Positions 42,205 to 55,587 of a stretch of 64,000 nucleotides of DNA are shown one piece after another. How positions within the stretch are numbered: the stretch's first letter is position 1; each line of letters starts with the position of its first letter. The notes below the pieces were generated by a model that had not been told where the DNA came from, did not search any database, and worked only from the letters and a program-made list of their open reading frames with translations. Source of the DNA: Paracyclopina nana. Taxonomy: Eukaryota; Arthropoda; Copepoda; Cyclopoida; Cyclopettidae. Position numbers and translations under genes: made by a program. Location of the stretch: positions 682,001 through 746,000 of the forward strand of contig JAGUCH010000001.1 in NCBI GenBank assembly GCA_019096065.1, given 5' to 3'.

Positions 42205-44770
42205 GGGTGACTTGGGGTCATTGAGGTGACTTGGGTAATCTAGGTTACTAAAGCATCTTGCTTTGACTTGAATAGTGTGATTCGAGTTTCTAGGAGGTAC
42301 TTGAATAGCTTTGAAATACTTTTGTACCTTGAAGTTATTTTCATACAAAAGGGGCAATTGGAGTGCGTCAAAGCAACTTACAATCTGTGACTGAGTGCCT
42401 TTTTCATGAGATTCTTGCTTGGGTTTGCATATCTTGTATGCACAAGCTAAAGAACTCTGGAGTTACTTGGGAACCTTGGAGTTGCTTGAGAACCATAGAG
42501 TTACTCGAGTACCTTGGAGTTACATGAGTTCATTTGAATTTCTTGACTACCTTAGATACACTTGAGTAACTTGGAGTTACTTGTGAACCTTTGAGTAGCT
42601 CGAGTACCTCAGAGTTACTTGAATACCCTGGAGTTTCTTGAGTACCCTGGAGTTTCTTGAGTACCTTGGAGTTTCTTGAGTACCTTGGAGTTACATGAGT
42701 ACATTGGAATTACTTGATTACCTTAGACATACTTGAGTACCTCAGAGTTACTTGAGTACCTTGGAGTTACTTAATTACCTTGGAGATGCTTGAGTAACTT
42801 GGAGTTACTTGGGAACCTTGGATTTACTTGACTACTTGGGAGTTACTTGATTACCTTGGAGATGCTTGATTACCTTGGAGTTACTCGAGTACCGTGGAGA
42901 TACTTAAGTACCTTGGAGTTTCTTAAGGACCTTGGAGTCTTTTGATTAGCTTGGAGTTACTTCAGTACCTGAGCAACTTGAATACATTGGAATTACTTGA
43001 TCACCTTAGATATACTTGAGTACCTTGGAGCTACTTGAGTACATTGGAGTTACTTGATTACCTTGGAGATGCTTGAGTAACTTGGAGTTACTTGGGAACC
43101 TTGGATTTACTCAACTACCTTGGAGTTACTTGATTACCTTGGAGATGCTTGATTACCTTGGAGTTACTCGAGTACCGTGGAGTTACTCAAGTACCTTGGA
43201 GTTTCTTAAAAGGACCTTTGAGTCTTTTGATTAGCTTGGAGTTACTTGAGTACCTAGGAGCAACTTGAATACATTGGAATTACTTGATTACCTTAGATAT
43301 ACTTGAGTACCTCGGAGTTACTGAGTACCTTGGAGCTACTTGAGTACATTCGAGTTACTTGATTACCTTGGAGATGCTTGAGTACCTTGGAGTTACTCGA
43401 TTACCTTGGAGTAACTCTATTACCTTGGAGTTTCTCGAGTACCGTGGAGTTACTTAAGTACCTTAGAGTTTCTTGAGGACCTTGGAGTCACTTGATTAGC
43501 TTGGAGTTACTTTAGCACCATGGAGTTACTTGATTACCTTAGACATACTTGAGTACCTCAGAGTTACTTGAGTACCTTGGAGTTACTTAATTACCTTGGA
43601 GATGCTTGAGTAACTTGGAGTTACTTGGGAACCTTGGATTTACTCGACTACCTTGGAGTTACTTAATTACCTTGGAGATGCTTGATTACCTTGGAGTTAC
43701 TCGAGTACCATGGAGTTACTCTAGTACCTTGGAGTTTCTTAAGGACCATGGAGTTTCTTGAGTACCTTGGAGTTTCTTGAGTACCTTGGAGTTACATGAG
43801 TACATTGGAGTTACTTGATTACCTTAGATATACTTGAGTACCTCGGAGTTACTTGAGAACCTTGGAGTTACTTAATTACCTTGGAGTTGCTTGAGTAACT
43901 TGGAGTTACTTGGGAACCTTGAATTTACTCGACTACCTTGGAGTTACTTGATTACCTTGGAGATGCTTGATTACCTTGGAGTTACTCGAGTACCGTGGAG
44001 TTACTCAAGTACCTTGGAGTTTCTTAAGGACCTTGGAGACTTTTGATTAGCTTGGAGTTACTTGAGTACCTAGGAGCAACTTGAATACATTGGTATTACT
44101 TGATTACCTTAGATATACTTGAGTACCTCGGTGTTACTTGAGTACCTTGGAGCTACTTGAGTACATTGGAGTTACTTGATTACCTTGGAGATGCTTGAGT
44201 ACCTTGGAGTTACTCGAGTACCTTGTAGTTACTCGATTACCTTTGAGTAACTCTATTACCTTGGAGTTTCTCGAGTACCGTGGAGTTACTTTAGTACCTT
44301 AGAGTTTCTTGAGGACCTTAGAGTCACTTGATTAGCTTGCAGTTACTTTAGCACCATGGAGTTACTTGAGTACCTAGGAGCAACTTGAATACATTGGAGT
44401 TACTTGATTACCTTGGAGATGCTAGAGTGTCTTGGAGATGCTTGAGCACCTTTTGAGTTACTCGAGTGCCATGGAGCTACTTGAGTACCTTGCAGTTACT
44501 TGAGTTCCTTGGAGTAACTTGAGCACCTTGGAATTATTCGAGCACCTTGGAGTTTCTTGAGCACCTGCAAGTTCCTTAGGTTCTCAGAGTTGTAATAATC
44601 CGTTGCACCTTGAATATCTAGGGAGTTAATCAAACACCTTGGACTTTTTTTAGTTTCTTAAAGTTGCTCATGTATTTGAAGTGACTAGAGTTTCTGATAG
44701 TTTATCACGTATTATGGAGTTAATTGAGTACTTAGGAGTTTCATGAGATGTTAGAAGTGTACCTTTGATT
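42205..44770. repeat. 19-bp satellite with higher-order structure
   Basis: More than 120 units of CTTGGAGTTACTTGAGTAC and variants, degenerating at both ends. A distinctive variant (GGGAACCTTGGATTTACT, diverged in the last case) recurs at 42811, 43094, 43627 and 43912: steps of 283, 533 and 285 bp, close to 15 and 28 times 19. The array therefore grew by copying multi-unit blocks. Confidence 0.92.
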
Positions 44771-45256
44771 AATTTTATAATATTGGAGGCATAACTTGAT
44801 GCAATTCCGGAATGCCTTGGAGGGCGTGGTTTCAAATGTAACTTAACTCGGAAGAAGAGCTTAGAAACTTGAGAGCATTGTATTTTTAAAATTATGTTAG
44901 CTTCTTGAGTAACATCGAGTTTTTTTAACCTTTCATCGATTTGAGTGTTTGAAAATAAGGCTGAATTGTGAAAGATCCATGCAATCCGGATTGTACTGCC
45001 AAAAGTCCAAAATGATTAGTGTTGTACTAAAAATCCGGATTTACATTTATTCCTGATAATGTATTAAGCAAGAATTTTGAATGTCAATGACTTTGATAAA
45101 GAAATCCAGTTCAATGAATCTTTGTTATCTGCAATTACTAGAGGGCTTCCAAGGAAGTCTTAATTGAATCACTCAATATTATCTTAAATAAATAAATGAA
45201 ACACAAAGAAAACCTGTCATAATTGGTACTAAAATTAAAAAGTTTTTACCATTTAT

Positions 45257-47656
45257 TCAGTCTTTTGGCTTGCTTTTTCTCCTTTTTTCATATGCATTTT
45301 TATTTGGTGCTTTCTTTGGCTTTTTAGATTTCTTCTTTTCTTGGTGTAACCTTTGCTCCCTTTCAAGCTGGAGTTTGCTTTCAAAATACCATGGAAAGTC
45401 ATTTGGAAAGTCATTCCTTCCATACCCATAATGGGTGAAAATCTCCTCTCCTGTCTTGACATCTTTGGTCAGTCCCACAGCTGAAATCAAGCCCCATCTT
45501 GGGTGCTCAACGACCAAATAGCCTGAGTTATTTTGGAAGAAATGGTGGTTCACCTTTGGCCCCAAGTTGGGCAAAGGCCACCTGTCCAATTCAGGTGGTA
45601 AATCATGCTGGGCTGGAAACGGTGTCATGGGAAGCGAATACTTTTTGCAGTGTCTTCTGTAGTCATCAGATTTGGAAGTGTTATGAGTGCAGCTGCTAAT
45701 GTAACCTGCAAGCTGTTCCTCTGCTTTGTAGAGAAATAGTGAATAGAAGGCCACTATGGTGGCCTTTGATTGGTCTGAGGCCAAAAATACACCTTGTTCC
45801 CCATTAGGTAAGGATGACAAGGCCAATTTCACATGTTTCTCTTCATAAGGATCTCTTATGGAGACATCTCCACCTCCAAAGCTCACATTAGTGGGTGGAT
45901 CAAAGAAGAAAATGTCTTCTGTCAGAGGCTCAGTGACTGAATGTGGCATGAATTGGCCTTCATTGTTGAAAGTGTATTCCAATACATCTACATATCTGGC
46001 ATGCTTCATTTCACCATGCTCAAATTGGCCTTGCAGTGCAGTTTCTCCATCTCCATAAATGAAGGTGAAGTCACCAGTTAAGTCTCCATTTGAGTCCACT
46101 GGCCCATATAAATAACCATTTCTGTAGTAGGAAGCCCAGACTGGGCCAAAAGCTTGCCCATTTCTAAATCTGCCATAGAATTGCATTCCATGCCTTGACA
46201 AATATACTTCATTCTCAAGCACCAACTTAAGAGAAAATTAAGTTCAAAATTTGCCAAGTTAAATAAGTGAATTAAAGTGATTTACCCCAAAGTGAAGCAG
46301 TGGGATTTGACCCATGGACAAGACTGGACCATGCATAACACCTTGCCTGAAAGTGGCATAAATTGTGCCTCCAAACCATCTCCTCATTACTGCAATTCCA
46401 TCCAAGTGACCATGGATAAATTTCCCTGAAAAGCTCTTTATGGACCATCTGAAGGGAGTGAAATAACCAGTCTGGTTCACCAAAGCTTCATTGGTAAGTT
46501 CAAATGCACAATATCCATGTAATTGCCCTTTTTCATCCACAGACATGTACTCAACACTCCAAGTGTGAATTGGACCATTCCAAATGGACAAGTTGACCAT
46601 TTGTGGATTGACAACAGTGAAATTGGACATGAAATGCCATCTTACTTTTTCAGCTTCAACAGGAGACTCTTCTGGCTTGAGCCTGTTCAATGCCAATACT
46701 TGCTCATGATTTACCTCTGCATTTCCCAAGAATTGCATGAATTGCTTAAACTCTTGTTTACCACTTCGCTTCCCTTGAGGTTTGGGGCAATTTATGATTG
46801 ACTGATGGAAATGAGGCAACTGCTGGCTTGTTGGCAAGTTAAAGTCCCAATTGACTTTTTTCTTCGGTTTCCAATCAACTTGTATTATGCAAAAGTCCTT
46901 TTGAAGTTTTTCTATTTCCACCAATTCCACCTCAAATAAAGTCATGATAGTGGCCTCAAAATGCCCTGCCATGATGTCGATACTTTGGTTTTTCGCTGGA
47001 ATCACCAAAGTTTTCACAAGCTGTGATTTAGATAAAAATTAAAAACTTATAGATTTTGTTTAAGTTTCAATTACTTCTCCTGATTTGTAGTAAGAGTAGT
47101 CTCTGTAGAGCAAAAATTGGCCATCTTCTACCAATGCCCAGCCCATTTTATTGGGCCTGTCTTCAGTAAAGTAGACCTCAATCAGCTGATTTTGGTCATT
47201 CCATACCCTTGTCAAGCCAAATGATTGCCCATTGATGTAATTACTTATTATGGTCAAGCCTTCTTCAGTCTTTATTTTTGCCATTCCATGCAAAAAGCCT
47301 TGCTTGAAATTGCCAGTAAGGCTCACAATGCCATTAAGGTCGAAACAGGTTGACCCATTGGTATTTTGGCCACTAAATACAATTTTGGCTACTCCATCTT
47401 GAAGCAGGCCATCCTGAACCAATCCATGTTTAACTTGACTTGTTGGCTCTTCATTAGGCTCACATTTTCTGTTTTTTATCAGGTTGACTGTTTGTTGATT
47501 ACTGGGTTTTGAGGCCAACTCATAGTTAACTTTACAGCTGATTGGCTTTTGCTGTGACATTTCTGCCCACCATTTATGAAGGTCTTGAAGGTCATTTTTG
47601 TTAGTTTGGCAATCAGTCCACAAGTTGAAGAAAAGTAATGCACCAAGCAACAGCAT
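45257..47656 (-). CDS. MORN-repeat and SET-domain protein with a signal peptide (SETD7-like)
   Basis: Exons 47656-47075, 47020-46286 and 46225-45257 (all phase 0) give 761 aa. The first 15 residues (MLLLGALLFFNLWTD) form a signal peptide. MORN-type repeats follow across exons 1-3 (GNFKQGFLHGMAKI, GKFIHGHLDGIAVM, TFRQGVMHGPVLS, GRFRNGQAFGPVWASYYRNG). From about residue 600 a SET-like domain ends in KVNHHFFQNNSGYLVVEHP and VKTGEEIFTHYGYG, which line up with the Asn-His cofactor motif and YGY end of SETD7. The tail is lysine-rich. SETD7 methylates lysines in nucleus and cytosol; a signal peptide would send this relative to the ER or outside, so its substrate and even its activity are open. N-glycosylation sequons are present (NGST, NVSF, NNSG). 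Confidence 0.8.
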
Positions 47657-48914
47657 GATGATTTGGATGTGTTGTCAGCATTTTTTTTTCCACAGGTATT
47701 GAACATAATTCTAATGACTGTGTGCATTTTCTCTAAAGTCACTCAAGCAGAACAAGATGATTCCCTTGTAATTCGAGCATCTATTCAATAAATTAACCTT
47801 TTTTCCTAGAACAATTTCCACTTTCAGTGAAAAGTCTTTCTTTTTAGATGGAAGTTGCTTAATGAAAAATCCACTTTTTTCTGAGCAAGCTTGAACATCA
47901 TGAAGCTGATTGTCATGCCATTAAGACCTTTTGAAGAGAATACAGCTTATTTGAGGGCTGAAGTACCAGAAATTTTGAGCTGAATAGCAGCAAGCTTTTG
48001 AAAACAGACTTTCATTTTGGCTGCCTGTTTTTCATCAAGTTAGGAAAGAAAAAAAAGATGAATGAGCTTAGGGTAAAATGGTCCTCAGATTATGAAAAGT
48101 CTATTCATGATTCTTCAAGTTTGCACAAATAAGGTAAAGCATTGTTAGACTTCAATTCTCACTTTTTCATTACTGCCATAGTTGCCTTCTTTCGCTGAGA
48201 AATACTCTTAAATAAGAGGCACTTTTTGAATAAGAGGAAAAATTTACTTTTTCTTATCCATATCTGTAAAGTTCAACTGCTACTTAGGATTTGACTGATT
48301 TTTCTTTCTTTAAAAAAGTTTATCATGAATGAGGCCCTTGAATCTTTGAGCATGCATTGCATTTTAAAGAGGGATTTGTGAATTCACCACTTAATTTTAT
48401 GCTGTGGAAATCACAAAAGCATGAAATTCAGCTCAAAGTTGCTAAAACAACACCTTTTCATATATTGCATTGGGAGAAAAAGATAATTTATTCAGGGCTC
48501 ATGATTAGCTCAGGTAATGCTGCTAAATGCTTTGTGCCAAAAACAGCATTAATAGGAGTCAAGTCATGGTTCTGTGATTTCATGAAATCTTGATAACATG
48601 TTTTCCAGTTACTGCAAGTTCATAATCAGGACTATTTTAATTTTTAATAGAACATCAGAACACTTGTTCAGTCGAGGCCTGTTCACTGTGCAGATAATAC
48701 CTGCACCTGGTTTTTCACCATCTTGTTTTGAAGGGCATTGTGTCCAGCTGAAAAAAACCTGTTTCAGTGGACCTGTCAAGATACCATAATAAAAAAGTGA
48801 AACTCTTCAGAAGCCGGGTTCCCCACAGTTCATATTTGCTACTGAAAGTAACAAGTGTCTGTTTGCTAACTTTTTTTAAATTAAATTAGTATCCTTTAGC
48901 TGAGCTTTAGCAGT
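47657..48914. other. intergenic between MORN-SET and neprilysin genes
   Basis: Divergent promoters of the two flanking genes must lie here. I see no TATA box near the neprilysin ATG and no coding exon. Short frames at 48357-48593 and 48598-48789 have no supporting signal. Confidence 0.4.
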
Positions 48915-51283
48915 ATGAAGCCCTGCTGCTACTTTGCAGCTTTTGGATTTATTTTGTCTGCTTTTTCCATCAATGTTTTTGCTAATGAAGAGCAGCCAAC
49001 TGAAGATGTTGAACCACAGCCTCAAGCTAAGTCGATTTGCCTGACTAGAGATTGTGTCTCAGCTGCAAATAGGTAAATCAATGAAAATAAACCTTCCCTT
49101 ATTTTATTAGTCAACAGTGTGATTTAGGCTGTTTGAATACATGAATGAGAAGGCAGACCCATGTGAAGACTTCAATGAGTTTGCTTGTGGCAGATTCATT
49201 GAGAATGAAATCATTCCTGATGACGAGGCTGACGTTAACATATTTTCAGTCATTGAAAGGCGAATTGAGCAAAGGGCAAGACTCTTGCTTGAATCCCCAC
49301 CAGATGACAAGTTTGACTTTGAGTCTTACAAAATGGCCAAGACATACTACAAGTCATGCATGGATCAAGAAGAATTAGAGGAATTGGGGAATAAACCAGG
49401 ATTGGATCTTATGAAGGAACTAGGAGGTTGGCCTGTACTAGAAGACAAGTGGGAATTTCCAAACTTCAGTGTTTGGGATCAGTCATTGAAGACTTTCAAG
49501 CTAGGCTTCTCAAATGACTATATTGCATCCGTGTACATAAATGTTGATGCTAAGAATGCTTCAGCAAAGTTGGTCCATTTTGATCAAGCAGACCTTGGGC
49601 TTGATAAGGAATACCATGAAAAAGGCCTAGATTCAACTGTAGTCAAAGCATACCATAAATATATGGTGGATACAGCTATCTATTTTGGCGCTAGTGACAA
49701 TGAAAAAACCAGCCAAGATATGCTCAATGCTTTGAAGTTTGAACAACGCCTTGCTGAGATCTCAACAGCTAAAGCTGATAGAAGAAATGCCTCATTGCTT
49801 TATAATCCTACTACTCTTGGCGAATTTGCCTCAGGAGCACCGCTGCCAGAGTCCTGGACAGAGTATGTCCAAGCCCTGTTTCTTCAAAATGATGACAACT
49901 CTAAAATACAAGTTGATGACTCAGAGAAGGTGATAGTGTATGATACAGCCTTCTATGCCAATTTGAGCAATGTATTGACCGAGTTTGATGATGAAACCAA
50001 AGCCAACTATCTAGCCTGGAGGGTAGCTCAAGGCTCACTAGAATTCTTGGACAAAAGAGCTCGTGAAATAAGGCAAGCTTTTGTCAAAGTTAAATCTGGC
50101 CAAGAAGAGGAGCGAGCTCATTGGAAAAGGTGTGGAGAAAAAGTTGGCTTCAACTCATTTGGCTCTGATAGCTTCCAGTATGCTGTATCCAGCATGTATG
50201 CCAGGAAATATTTCCCTCAAGAAGGAAAAGCTGATGTGGTTGAGATGACAGACTATCTGAGAAAAGCATTTGATCTCATCATCACTGAGATTGATTGGAT
50301 GGATGATGAGACAAAAGTTGAGGCTCATGCTAAGCTAGAAAAGATGGGACAGTTTATCGCTTACCCTGATGAGATCTTGGACCAGGATAAGATTGACAAA
50401 ATCTATGCTGATCTTGAAGTCAAAGATAATGATTTCCTTGGCAATGCAATTAGGCTAGCTAAGCACATGGATAATTTTGAGAACAACAGGTTCAGAGAGC
50501 CAGTTGATCCCAATGACTGGCGCGACAACTTTTTGGTTGCCCTTGTCAATGCTTATTACAATCCATCAGTGAACAACTTTGTGTTTCCAGCTGGCATCCT
50601 ACAGGGAAATTTCTATGATTTCAATGTGCCCAAGTATTTGAACTATGGTGGCATAGGCTTTGTCATGGGTCATGAAATCACCCATGGTTTTGATGATCAG
50701 GGCAGACAGAGAAATTCTGCAGGAGAGCTTGTGGACTGGTGGAAGCCAGAAACAAATGAAAAGTTCAAGGAAAAAGCTCAATGTGTCATATGGCAGTATG
50801 GTAATTATACGGTGAAGCAAATCAACCAAACCTTAAACGGAATCAATACGCAAGGAGAAAACATTGCAGACAATGGTGGTCTCAAAGAGGCTTACCTGGC
50901 TTATGGTAACTCACCATAATTGATAAGATATAATCATTAGTCATTTGGACATATTTAGCCCATTGGGAAAATGAGAATGGCATTGAGCCTGGCCTACCTG
51001 GACTTCCCTATTCATCAAAGCAACTGTTTTGGATTGCATATGCTCAAGTAAATGTTAACTTTGCCTCAAGGCATTAAATCATTTCATGTCCATTTTGCTT
51101 TTATAGAACTGGTGCTCTAAGTACAGGGATGCTAAGCTAGAGTCTCGTGTCTTGACTGGCTACCATTCTCCTGGTGAATTTAGGATCAGAGGACCACTGT
51201 CTAACAATGTTGATTTTGCAAAAGACTTCAATTGCCCAACAGGCAGTAGCATGAACCCTGAAAAGAAGTGCCCAGTCTGGTAA
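48915..51283 (+). CDS. secreted neprilysin-like M13 metallopeptidase, copy 1
   Basis: Exons 48915-49072, 49128-50905, 50959-51047 and 51107-51283 give 733 aa. An N-terminal signal peptide (FAAFGFILSAFSINVFA) replaces the usual membrane anchor. KADPCEDFNEFACGRF is the conserved M13 N-terminal cysteine motif. The zinc site is HEITH (His568-His572) with the third ligand in GENIADNGG (Glu630); NAYYNPSVNNFVFPAGIL contains the substrate-binding NAYY. The chain ends CPVW, the family's conserved C-terminal CxxW. It should cleave small extracellular peptides. Same intron positions as the copy 3 kb downstream. Confidence 0.94.
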
Positions 51284-52209
51284 AACTACAATGTGTTAAG
51301 TTAAAAAAGAGGAAATACAATTGAATAATATGTAATCTTTCAGTTTGAAAACTGTCATGTAAAGCTTTTTGTCTATATCATTTTGCCCTAGAGTTATCTG
51401 CGTTTTTAACTGTCACACACCATTAACTTATATTTTTGCATCAATTTTGATTATTTTTTCAAAATCCACCTGAAATTATCCTCATGAAGAGCTTTTATGA
51501 GCTTTCAAGAAAAAAAACCTATGCAATAACCCTGCTCAATATTACTACAATTACACTAAAGTTAGACATAATTTATGGCTTGTTGACAATTGTTAAGTTT
51601 TGTAACACTTGTTAAAAAACTGATTTCACTCAATTGAACTTCATAATCATATTAAGACCGTGCCGTCTAGAGATTTTATAAGGCAGTTACTTAATGGAAC
51701 ACTACGCAAAAAGATCCCTAACTAGCAAATTCCAAGTTTAAACATGTGGTTACTCTCAGCTATTTGGCTCAGTATTCAAATATACTGGCTAACCTGCTGC
51801 AAGTTAGCTATTGTGCAACACTTCTCCTAGAAACTAATCAATTATGGCTAAGTACACTTGAAATTATGAGAAGGTGTTAACCAGCTTTGCAAATAAAGCC
51901 AGAAAAAAGTAAATTGCTTTAATGACCATTTTGTCTGCTTCACAATAACTTGTTTTTCAAATCAGCCCTGCCAATATTTTCCCACTCTCCATTTGACCCA
52001 CTAATTTTTGTTTTGCACATCCTTTGTGATAAAACCTGCTCCCCTCAACCTACCTGCCTAGGTGGATTACCGTGGTGGGGTCCTTATAAAAAGAGAAACT
52101 CAGTGCTACCACTTGGTAACAGTTCAGCTTCTGGATCTCTAGAGGTAAGAAGGCATCAGTGCAGCATGGTATAAACTTTTTAAAGCTAGCCTTTGAACCA
52201 TAGATAAAA
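51284..52209. other. spacer between the two neprilysin genes, with TATA box
   Basis: No coding exon. TATAAAAA at 52085-52092, 118 bp before the second gene's ATG, with a CAGT initiator-like site about 30 bp further on, is a likely promoter. The leader may contain a small intron: GAG|GTAAGA at 52142 and CATAG at 52203. Confidence 0.5.
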
Positions 52210-54682
52210 ATGAAGCTTTGGATCATCATTCTTTGGTGTGGCTTTGCATCAGTTTACTCTGAAGAAAACACCACAACCAATCTTCCTACTGTTGCTGATA
52301 CTACAACTGAAGACAGTTTAGCTGACATTGAATCTGAAACAGAAAGGTACCAAGTTTTACTTGCAAAAAGTGCTGCCTTGGAACCTCTAGAAGATGAAGA
52401 AGAAAAAGAGCCCTTTTCAAAGAAAAGCATTTGCTTAACCAGGCAATGTGTGTCAGCAGCAAGCAGGTGAGAAAAATCTCTACATGGTTATATATAGATG
52501 GTACTTATGTATGAATTTTGCTTAGGATATTTGATTATATGAATGAAGAAGCAGATCCATGTGAGGACTTCAATGAGTTTGCTTGTGGAAGGTTCATTAG
52601 TAGCAAAGCCATTCCTGAGGACAAGAGCGAAATCAATGTATTCACTGTCATCCAAAATCAAGTTGAGCAAAGGGGACAAAATCTTCTGGAAACCCCTAAT
52701 GATGACAAGTTGGACTTTGAATCGTACAAAATGGCCAAAACATATTACAAGTCATGCATGGATCAGGAGACCCTAGAAGACTTGGGCAATAAGCCAGGAT
52801 TAGACATCCTCAAGGAACTGGGTGGCTGGCCTGTGCTTGAAGATGATTGGGAGAGCTCTAACTTTGATGTTTGGGATCAAGCATTGAAAAGCTCAAAGCT
52901 AGGATTCTCAAGCAACCTAATTGCTTCAACTTTTAGTTTTGTTGATGCTAAAAATGCTTCAGTTAGAGTCCTGTATATTGATCAAGCGAGCTTAGGACTG
53001 GACAAGGAAAATTTTGAAAAGGGCCTTGATTCAAGTCCTGTACAAGCCTATCATAAGTATATGGTGGACACTGCCATTTATTTTGGGGCTGCTGATAATG
53101 ACAAGACAAGCCAAGATATGCTCAATGCTTTGAAGTTTGAACAGCGCCTTGCTGAGATCTCATCATCCAAAGCTGAGCGCAGAAACAAAACTCTTTTGTA
53201 CAACCCAACGACTCTTGGTGAGTTGCCTTCAGGATCTCCTTTGCCTGAGTCATGGTCCGAATATGTTCAAACTTTGTTCACTCAAAATGACCCCAACTCC
53301 AAAATTCAAGTTGATGACTCTGAGAAGGTTATTGTTTATGACAGGGCTTTCTATGGAAGCCTAGGCAAAGTTCTGTCTGAATTTGATGAAGAAACTAAGG
53401 CTAACTATATGTTATGGAGAGTTGCCTCAGGGACATTGTCCTATCTGGACAAAAAAGCCCGAGACATTAGCCAAGCCTTCAAGAAAGCAACTACTGGCCA
53501 AGAATCTATTCCTCCAGATTGGAAAAGGTGTGCCAAAAATGTTGGCTTTAACTCTTATGGCTCAAACAGTTTCCAGTACGCTGTCTCCAGTATGTATGCT
53601 AAAAAGTACTTTCCTCAGGAGGGTAAAGCTGATGTTATTGAAATGACACGATATCTGAGGAAGGCTTTTGCTCAAATTCTAAGTGACATTGATTGGATGG
53701 ACCCTGAGACAAAAGTTGAGGCAAAGGCAAAGCTTGACAAGATGGGGCAATTTATTGCATACCCTGATGAGATCTTGGATCAAGAAAAGATTGATGGAAT
53801 CTACAAAGATTTAGTCATCAAGGAAAATGACTACATTGGCAATACATTAAGGGTGGCCAATCATATGGGCGTATTTAGCAATAGAAGGTTTAGAGAGCCA
53901 GTTGATCCAAGTGACTGGCGGGACAACCATTTGGTTGCCCTGGTCAATGCTTTCTACAAGCCATCCGTGAACTATTTCCAATTCCCAGCTGGCATTTTGC
54001 AAGGGAGCTTCTATGACTACCATGTGCCCAAATATTTGAACTATGGTGGCATCGGCTTTGTCATGGGACATGAAATCACCCATGGTTTTGATGATCAGGG
54101 CCGGCAGCGGAATTCTGTTGGAGAGCTTGATGATTGGTGGAAACCAGAAACAAATGAAAAGTTCAAGGAGAAAGCACAATGCATCATTTGGCAGTATGGT
54201 AATTACACGGTGAAGCAAATCAACCAAACCTTGAATGGAGTCAATACGCAAGGAGAAAACATTGCAGACAATGGAGGCCTGAAAGAGGCCTACATAGCTT
54301 ATCGTAAGTCATATATTCTAATCTTAATTCAATCTAACATATCTGACTGCAGAAAATTGGGAGAATGATCATGGTGTGGAACCTGGCCTACCTGGACTTC
54401 CTTATTCATCAAAGCAGCTTTTTTGGATTGCTTCCGCTCAAGTAAGTCTTTATTAGTGTCAAATTGTACAAGTGATGTTGAAAAATAATCCTCCTCTTGC
54501 AATAGAATTGGTGTGCAAAGTACAAAGATGTGCAGTTGGAACAAAGAGTTTTGACAGGGTATCATTCCCCTGGTGAATTCCGGATAAATGGACCACTTTC
54601 AAACAACCCAGATTTTGCTAAAGACTTCAATTGCCCTGCTGGTAGCAAGATGAACCCTGTCAAGAAGTGTCAAGTTTGGTAA
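52210..54682 (+). CDS. secreted neprilysin-like M13 metallopeptidase, copy 2
   Basis: Exons 52210-52466, 52526-54303, 54353-54441 and 54506-54682 give 766 aa. Signal peptide LWIIILWCGFASVYS; then a Thr/Glu-rich stretch about 33 residues longer than in copy 1; then the same M13 fold with EADPCEDFNEFACGRF, HEITH at 601-605, GENIADNGG and a C-terminal CQVW. Exons 2-4 have exactly the same lengths as copy 1 (1778, 89 and 177 nt), so the pair arose by tandem duplication and the catalytic region has diverged by substitution only. Both copies keep all zinc ligands. Confidence 0.94.
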
Positions 54683-55587
54683 AAGTGCTGTTGTCACTCA
54701 GCAACATTATTTTTGGGGGCCTGTTTGTTTGCTTCTTAGAAAACACGTTATCTGTCTTCAAATAATGGAAAACACTGCTTGAAATATATTGCAAAAAATA
54801 CAACTTAAACAGTTTATTTTTAGTTGGAAATATGATCAAGAGCCGACGCTGAATTTAAATCTTGAAAAGAGGCAAACTAATCTTCTACTTTACAGTTCAA
54901 ATGTATTTTTTAATAATGTTTTAGTTGTTGTTTTTTACGTATCTAGAGTTGTTTATCTTTGCTCTAGCTCTGAGGTCACTAATCCCGTGCAGCGCAGTGC
55001 ATCAAAGTAATCCCGACCAGACATGTAATTGTCAGGTAGGCTGAATTCATTTACGATGAAAAAGTTTGATAACAATCGACAAAGCCTTATAAATAGTACA
55101 TTAAGCTTCATGGGTGATTTTCGGCTTAACATCCATCATACCATAAATTTAGCTTTAGGCTATGAACATCTAATAGGTCGTTATACTTAATTAGTAATTA
55201 AACTCAAAGAGGGTTGAAACAAAGCTGAGAGCTATGACCTTGAAACCCCCCCCTGTGATTTTTTGACGACTTTATGAGATTATTTTTAGTATTGGAGTTT
55301 TCAGTTGTTGTGTCGCTTCTTTTCACCTTCACTTAATCTTCATTTAATATCAGCCCTTGTTACTTCCCATCAGTTTGAGCGGAGCATTGCCCAAGTCACT
55401 CCAGCACATGCTTCCTTAAAAACAGCTGTGCCCATCGTTCGGTGGGGCAGAAGACAAGTTTTAGCTTTATCTGAAAACCTGCCCTAAAGCGAGTGCTATA
55501 AGGAGCCCAGACATCAGCAACAGCGCAGTTACGCAATATCACTTTTTGGGTGCTACACAAGTTGGTAGCCAGGTCAGACCAAAGGAA
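54683..55587. other. spacer before the nuclear receptor
   Basis: No coding exon recognised. It should contain the receptor's promoter; in-frame sequence is open from 55546 to the chosen ATG at 55588, so an upstream coding exon is possible. Confidence 0.4.

Noticed and set aside
42205..44770. CRISPR-like regular repeats
   Set aside because: The units are contiguous with no unique spacers and the context is a spliced eukaryotic genome, so this is a satellite.
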